64,000 bases of DNA from Actinomadura luteofluorescens (GTDB lineage Bacteria; Actinomycetota; Actinomycetes; Streptosporangiales; Streptosporangiaceae). Shown here piece by piece: positions 61,233 to 64,000 of the stretch (positions within the stretch are counted from its first letter, which is position 1; every line of letters begins with the position of its first letter). The position numbers and the translations under genes were made by a program. A model generated the notes under the pieces. It was not told the DNA's origin and did no database searches. It saw only the letters and a list, made by a program, of their open reading frames with translations. The stretch covers positions 2,852,001-2,916,000 of the forward strand of contig NZ_JACCBA010000001.1 of assembly GCF_013409365.1 (NCBI RefSeq). Direction: 5' to 3'.

Positions 61233-61422
61233 CTCCTCCTTCGGGCCTAGCGGCCCTCCATCGTCGATAAAAGCGGGCGATCGCTGGCATCGCTCCGTCT
61301 CGCCTGGCGGCTCGCTGCTGTGCCTATGGCAGTGCTCTCCTCCTTCGGGCCTTGGCGGCCCTCCATCGTCGAGCACCGCGGGCGATCGCTGGCATCGCTC
61401 CGACTCGCCTGGCGGCTCGCTG
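61233..61422. repeat. Two direct copies of an 85-bp intergenic repeat
   Basis: Copy one 61233-61317, copy two 61337-61422, nearly identical. They share CTCCTCCTTCGGGCCT, GCGGCCCTCCATCGTCGA, GCGGGCGATCGCTGGCATCG and CTCGCCTGGCGGCTCGCTG. The last block is the reverse complement of the repeat core at 36504-36521. No credible gene occupies 61226-61529; small open frames here are made of repeat sequence. Confidence 0.75.
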
Positions 61423-61529
61423 CGCGATCAGGTTCTCGCAAGCTCGAACCTGCCTTCGGACGCGATCGCAACCGTTGGGTTGCTGCGTGGTTGCTGTGTC
61501 GGCTGAGGTCGGCGCGTGCGGTGGCGTGG

Positions 61530-61907
61530 CTAGGTGAGGCCTTGTTTTGCTAGGGCCTCGATCACTGGGCGGTCGCCGGGGAGCCAGTTGAGGTTTTGGA
61601 GTTCGGGCGGGGTCAGCCAGCGGAGTTGTAGGTGCTCCAGGGCTTGCGGCTCGCCTTCTACCAGTTCGGCCGTCCAGACGCGCAGGACGGCGCGGGTGCT
61701 GAGGCGCCAGTCGCCGCCCACGCGGCGGCCCAGGCGTACCTTGACGGCCAGTTCCTCGTGGCACTCGCGCACCAGGGCGTCCTCGTCGGACTCCCCGGGG
61801 TCGACCTTGCCGCCGGGGAGCTCCCAGCCGCCCGCCATGTGCGGCGGCTCGGCGCGCTGGGCGGCCAGCAGCCGCCCGTCCGCGAGGATCGCCGCCCCCA
61901 CCACCAC
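61530..61907 (-). CDS. Nudix hydrolase, MutT-like
   Basis: 125 residues with an intact Nudix box, 'GGKVDPGESDEDALVRECHEELAV' class (GX5EX7REUXEEXGU-type, with Ala in place of the last Gly), near residues 33-55, preceded by 'GGWELPGGK' typical of 8-oxo-dGTP diphosphatases. Length fits MutT. It probably removes oxidised nucleotides, although other nucleoside diphosphate derivatives are possible. The GTG at 61907 is the best start I see; GGAGAGGAG lies about 15 bases upstream. It is just downstream of the Mut7-C gene, likely in the same transcript. Confidence 0.87.
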   Translation of the reverse strand: MVVGAAILADGRLLAAQRAEPPHMAGGWELPGGKVDPGESDEDALVRECHEELAVKVRLGRRVGGDWRLSTRAVLRVWTAELVEGEPQALEHLQLRWLTPPELQNLNWLPGDRPVIEALAKQGLT

Positions 61908-61944
61908 GAGATCGATCGTGATCAGCTCCTCTCCCTGTTCGTGA

Positions 61945-62721
61945 TCAGACCGCGGCGCCCGTCTTCCCGGTTCCGTTCCCCCGGAGGGAGTCGACCAGTC
62001 GCGTGGCGTCGCGGACGATCTCCTCCAGGTGGTCGCCGTGCGCCCCGCGCCAGTACACCTGGCCGCACCCGGCGCAGCGGCCGTAGACGTCGTAGCTGCG
62101 GCGCGTGCCCGACTGGAGCTCGCGCTCGATCTCCTGCTTGTCGACCGGGACGAGCTCGCCGTTGCAGGCGGTGCAGCGCGTCCACGGGCGCAGGACGGGC
62201 GCGAAGCGGTCGAGCAGGTCGCGGAGCTGGTCGTCAGGGCGCGAGCCGCGGACGTAGGCGCCGAACCACAGCGCGCGGCGGCGCAGGAGGCCGCGGTCCT
62301 GGGTGAGCAGGACGCGGCGCTCCTCGTTGGCCTGGACGACCAGCGCCGGGTCGTCCATGTCGTTGTGGTAGGCGGTGTCGAGGCCGAGCAGGCGCATGCG
62401 CCGGGCCAGCGTGCCGAGGTGCACGTCCAGGAGGAAGCGCGGGGCGACCTGGCCCGGGTCCAGCGGCACGGGCTGGGGGCGCTCCACCGCCGCCACGCGG
62501 ACCTCGGCCCCGGCCTCCGGGCGCGTGGCGGGCCCGGCGGGCTCGCCGTCGGCGGTCATCGGGCCCGCCTCGGGCAGCGGCACGCCCAGCGACTCCACGA
62601 GATGCCCCAGCGTCGAGGTCCCGTCGTAGGGCACCCGCACCTCGGGCTCCCGCCGGGGGGCGGGCAGGAACATCAGCAGATCGTCGGCGACGCGGATCGT
62701 TATCTCCACGCCGATCAGCAT
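61945..62721 (-). CDS. Mut7-C RNase-domain protein with N-terminal ubiquitin-like domain
   Basis: 258 residues. The N-terminal about 90 residues are a MoaD/ubiquitin-like fold ('TIRVADDLLMFLPAPRREPEVRVPYDGTSTLGHLVESLGVPLPEAGPM'). The Mut7-C (PIN-like) domain follows: 'RFLLDVHLGTLARRMRLLGLDTAYHNDMDD', 'VLLTQDRGLLRRR', then a zinc ribbon 'RCTACNGELVP' and 'YGRCAGCGQVYWRGAH'. Acidic catalytic residues are in place. The domain pair is common in Actinobacteria; the protein is a putative RNase. It starts 18 bases from the amidohydrolase end. Confidence 0.88.
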   Translation of the reverse strand: MLIGVEITIRVADDLLMFLPAPRREPEVRVPYDGTSTLGHLVESLGVPLPEAGPMTADGEPAGPATRPEAGAEVRVAAVERPQPVPLDPGQVAPRFLLDVHLGTLARRMRLLGLDTAYHNDMDDPALVVQANEERRVLLTQDRGLLRRRALWFGAYVRGSRPDDQLRDLLDRFAPVLRPWTRCTACNGELVPVDKQEIERELQSGTRRSYDVYGRCAGCGQVYWRGAHGDHLEEIVRDATRLVDSLRGNGTGKTGAAV

Positions 62722-62739
62722 GCCACGCGCGGCCGACGT

Positions 62740-64000
62740 TCAGGCCGCCGTCACGTGCGCGGCGGAGTCCGCCAGGGACGCCAGGAGGGCGGGGACGTCG
62801 CAGCCCACCAGCGCTCCCCCGCGCTTGACCACGCGTCCGCCCACGAGAACGGTGTCGACGCTGCGCGTGTCCGCCGACAGGACCACGGCCGCGATGGGGT
62901 CGTGGGCCGCCGCGAGGCCGAAGGCGTCCGTGCGCAGGACGAGGAGGTCGGCCTGCTTGCCGGGGGTCAGCGATCCGGTGACGTCAGCGAGCCTCGCGGT
63001 CTCGGCGCCCTCGATCGTGGCCGTCCGCAGGGCGTCGGCGGTGGTGAAGCCCGCGCCGGCGCCGTCCGGGCGGCCGCGTTCGAGGACGTAGGCGGCGCGC
63101 ATGACGCTGAACATGTCGCCGGGGCCGGAGGCGACCGTGTCGGCGCCGAGCCCGGTCGGGGCGCCCGCGCCGCGAGCACGGCCGGTGGGCGGGGCGCCGA
63201 TGCCCAGCGCGGCCTCGACGGCGGGGGTGACCGACACGGTGCCGCCGCTTCCGGCGATCCGTTTCAGCTCCTCGTCGGTGTAGAAGTTGGCGTGCACGTA
63301 CATGGCCGGGTAGTCCATCAGTCCGTTGGCGTCGAGGAACGCCAGGCCGCGCGCGGCGCTCTCCGCGCCGTGGCCTCCCATGTGCACGGTGACCGGCAGA
63401 CCGAGGTCGCGGGCCGTCCGCCATTCGGTGAGGGCGCGCTCGTCGCCAGCGATCTCGGGGCCGAGCGCGGCCATCGCCATCGTGACCGTGCCGCCGGACC
63501 CGAAGTTCTCGCGGTGGACGCGGCCGGTCTCGGCGGCGAGGTCGCCGTCGCCGCCGTGGCAGTACCCGAACACCGCCCTGATGCCGGACGCCCGCAGCGC
63601 CGCGATGTTCGCCTCGGTGTGGGCCGGGCTCAGCTGGATGTGCGACCAGTCGACCAGCGTCGTGATGCCGGAGTCGAGGCACTCCAGGGAGCCGGCGAGC
63701 GTCCCGGTGTACACGTCGTCCGGCCGGTACCGGGGCGCCAGTTCGCCGAGGACGCGCCGCAGGTAGGCGGGGAGGTCGCTGTCGGGAAGGATCGCGCGGA
63801 TCCCCGCCTGCCAGGTGTGGCGGTGGGTGTCGACGAAGCCCGGCATGACGATGCGCCCGGTCGCGTCGATGGTCTCTGCGCCGTCCGGCGCGGCCAGGCC
63901 CGGGCCGACCGCGGCGATGCGGCCGTCCTCGACGAGCACGTCGGCGTTGCCCAGCACGGTCGGTTCGGGGGCGGTGTCGATGACGAGCCCGTTGGTCAGC
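62740..64000 (-). CDS. Amidohydrolase-family protein (5' end missing)
   Basis: At least 420 residues; the frame runs off the right edge of the window, and only a few N-terminal residues are probably missing. Metal ligands 'MPGFVDTHRHTWQ' (HxH) near the start, 'VHANFYTDEELKRI' (His), 'VTVHMGGHG' and 'SGPGDMFSVMRAAY' in the region where chlorohydrolase/cytosine-deaminase relatives have their Asp. It ends with 'GSLTPGKQADLLVLRTD' and 'VDTVLVGGRVVKRGG', both typical of the family. The substrate is unknown; atrazine-chlorohydrolase-like and aminohydrolase activities are the usual range. Confidence 0.9.
   Translation of the reverse strand, partial: LTNGLVIDTAPEPTVLGNADVLVEDGRIAAVGPGLAAPDGAETIDATGRIVMPGFVDTHRHTWQAGIRAILPDSDLPAYLRRVLGELAPRYRPDDVYTGTLAGSLECLDSGITTLVDWSHIQLSPAHTEANIAALRASGIRAVFGYCHGGDGDLAAETGRVHRENFGSGGTVTMAMAALGPEIAGDERALTEWRTARDLGLPVTVHMGGHGAESAARGLAFLDANGLMDYPAMYVHANFYTDEELKRIAGSGGTVSVTPAVEAALGIGAPPTGRARGAGAPTGLGADTVASGPGDMFSVMRAAYVLERGRPDGAGAGFTTADALRTATIEGAETARLADVTGSLTPGKQADLLVLRTDAFGLAAAHDPIAAVVLSADTRSVDTVLVGGRVVKRGGALVGCDVPALLASLADSAAHVTAA

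Noticed and set aside
61247..61471. Short open frames in the 61.2-61.5 kb interval
   Set aside because: They are translated repeat units with no start signals; both copies of the direct repeat produce the same artefact.

Overview
The window is a very high-GC, single-contig stretch of chromosome from an actinomycete. GTG and TTG starts, ATGA-coupled operons, strong GC bias at third codon positions, a c-di-AMP riboswitch ahead of a secreted NlpC/P60 protein, and the style of the kinase, FHA and J-domain proteins all fit Actinobacteria. A Streptosporangiales/Actinomadura-like host is my guess, not something the sequence proves.

Layout. (1) 1-4.6 kb: a dipeptide/oligopeptide-type ABC importer operon; the binding-protein gene is cut by the window edge. 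(2) 4.8-17.1 kb: an accessory cluster of eight mostly single-gene transcription units: three DMT/EamA-type transporters (two with unusual C-terminal extensions), an OtsB-like HAD phosphatase, a TerD-CAP-CAP fusion, a membrane protein, and two divergent paralogues of unknown function. Seven of the eight are preceded by the same bipartite element, (G)TTGCC-N18-ACGGTC, on the correct strand and 63-168 bases before the start codon. The predicted transcripts usually begin with a hairpin and end in strong hairpin terminators. This looks like an undescribed, coherently transcribed regulon. (3) 17.1-22.4 kb: DUF4262-type protein, J-domain membrane protein, PDZ/Lon-like protease, orphan OmpR-type regulator, a hypothetical protein and a NusA-like KH protein. 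(4) 22.9-24.9 kb: a sigma-70-family factor translationally coupled to a proline-rich, C-terminally anchored protein.

(5) 24.9-46.7 kb: a large Gram-positive type IV secretion-like locus. It holds a VirD4-like coupling ATPase, a VirB2-sized two-helix protein, VirB8/TcpC-like and PrgI/VirB3-like proteins, a VirB1-like hydrolase (SLT plus NlpC/P60, broken by a frameshift), a giant VirB6-like protein, a VirB4 ATPase, a TadZ/CpaE-like ParA ATPase and a VirB11/TadA-like protein whose Walker A motif is lost. No relaxase, integrase or att site is visible, so it may be a fixed chromosomal secretion machine rather than a conjugative element. (6) 46.8-49.8 kb: a small hypothetical protein, a protein with a DnaG-like CHC2 zinc finger, and another hypothetical. 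(7) 50.0-58.0 kb: a tightly packed operon of DUF4282 membrane protein, Ser/Thr kinase, coiled-coil protein, ClpB-like AAA+ ATPase, radical-SAM activase-like protein and zinc-ribbon/FHA protein, which reads as a phosphorylation-controlled remodelling system of unknown target. (8) 58.0-64.0 kb: housekeeping genes: TypA/BipA, riboswitch plus NlpC/P60 hydrolase, an interspersed repeat, a Nudix hydrolase, a Mut7-C RNase-domain protein and a truncated amidohydrolase.

No rRNA, tRNA, CRISPR array or insertion sequence was found.
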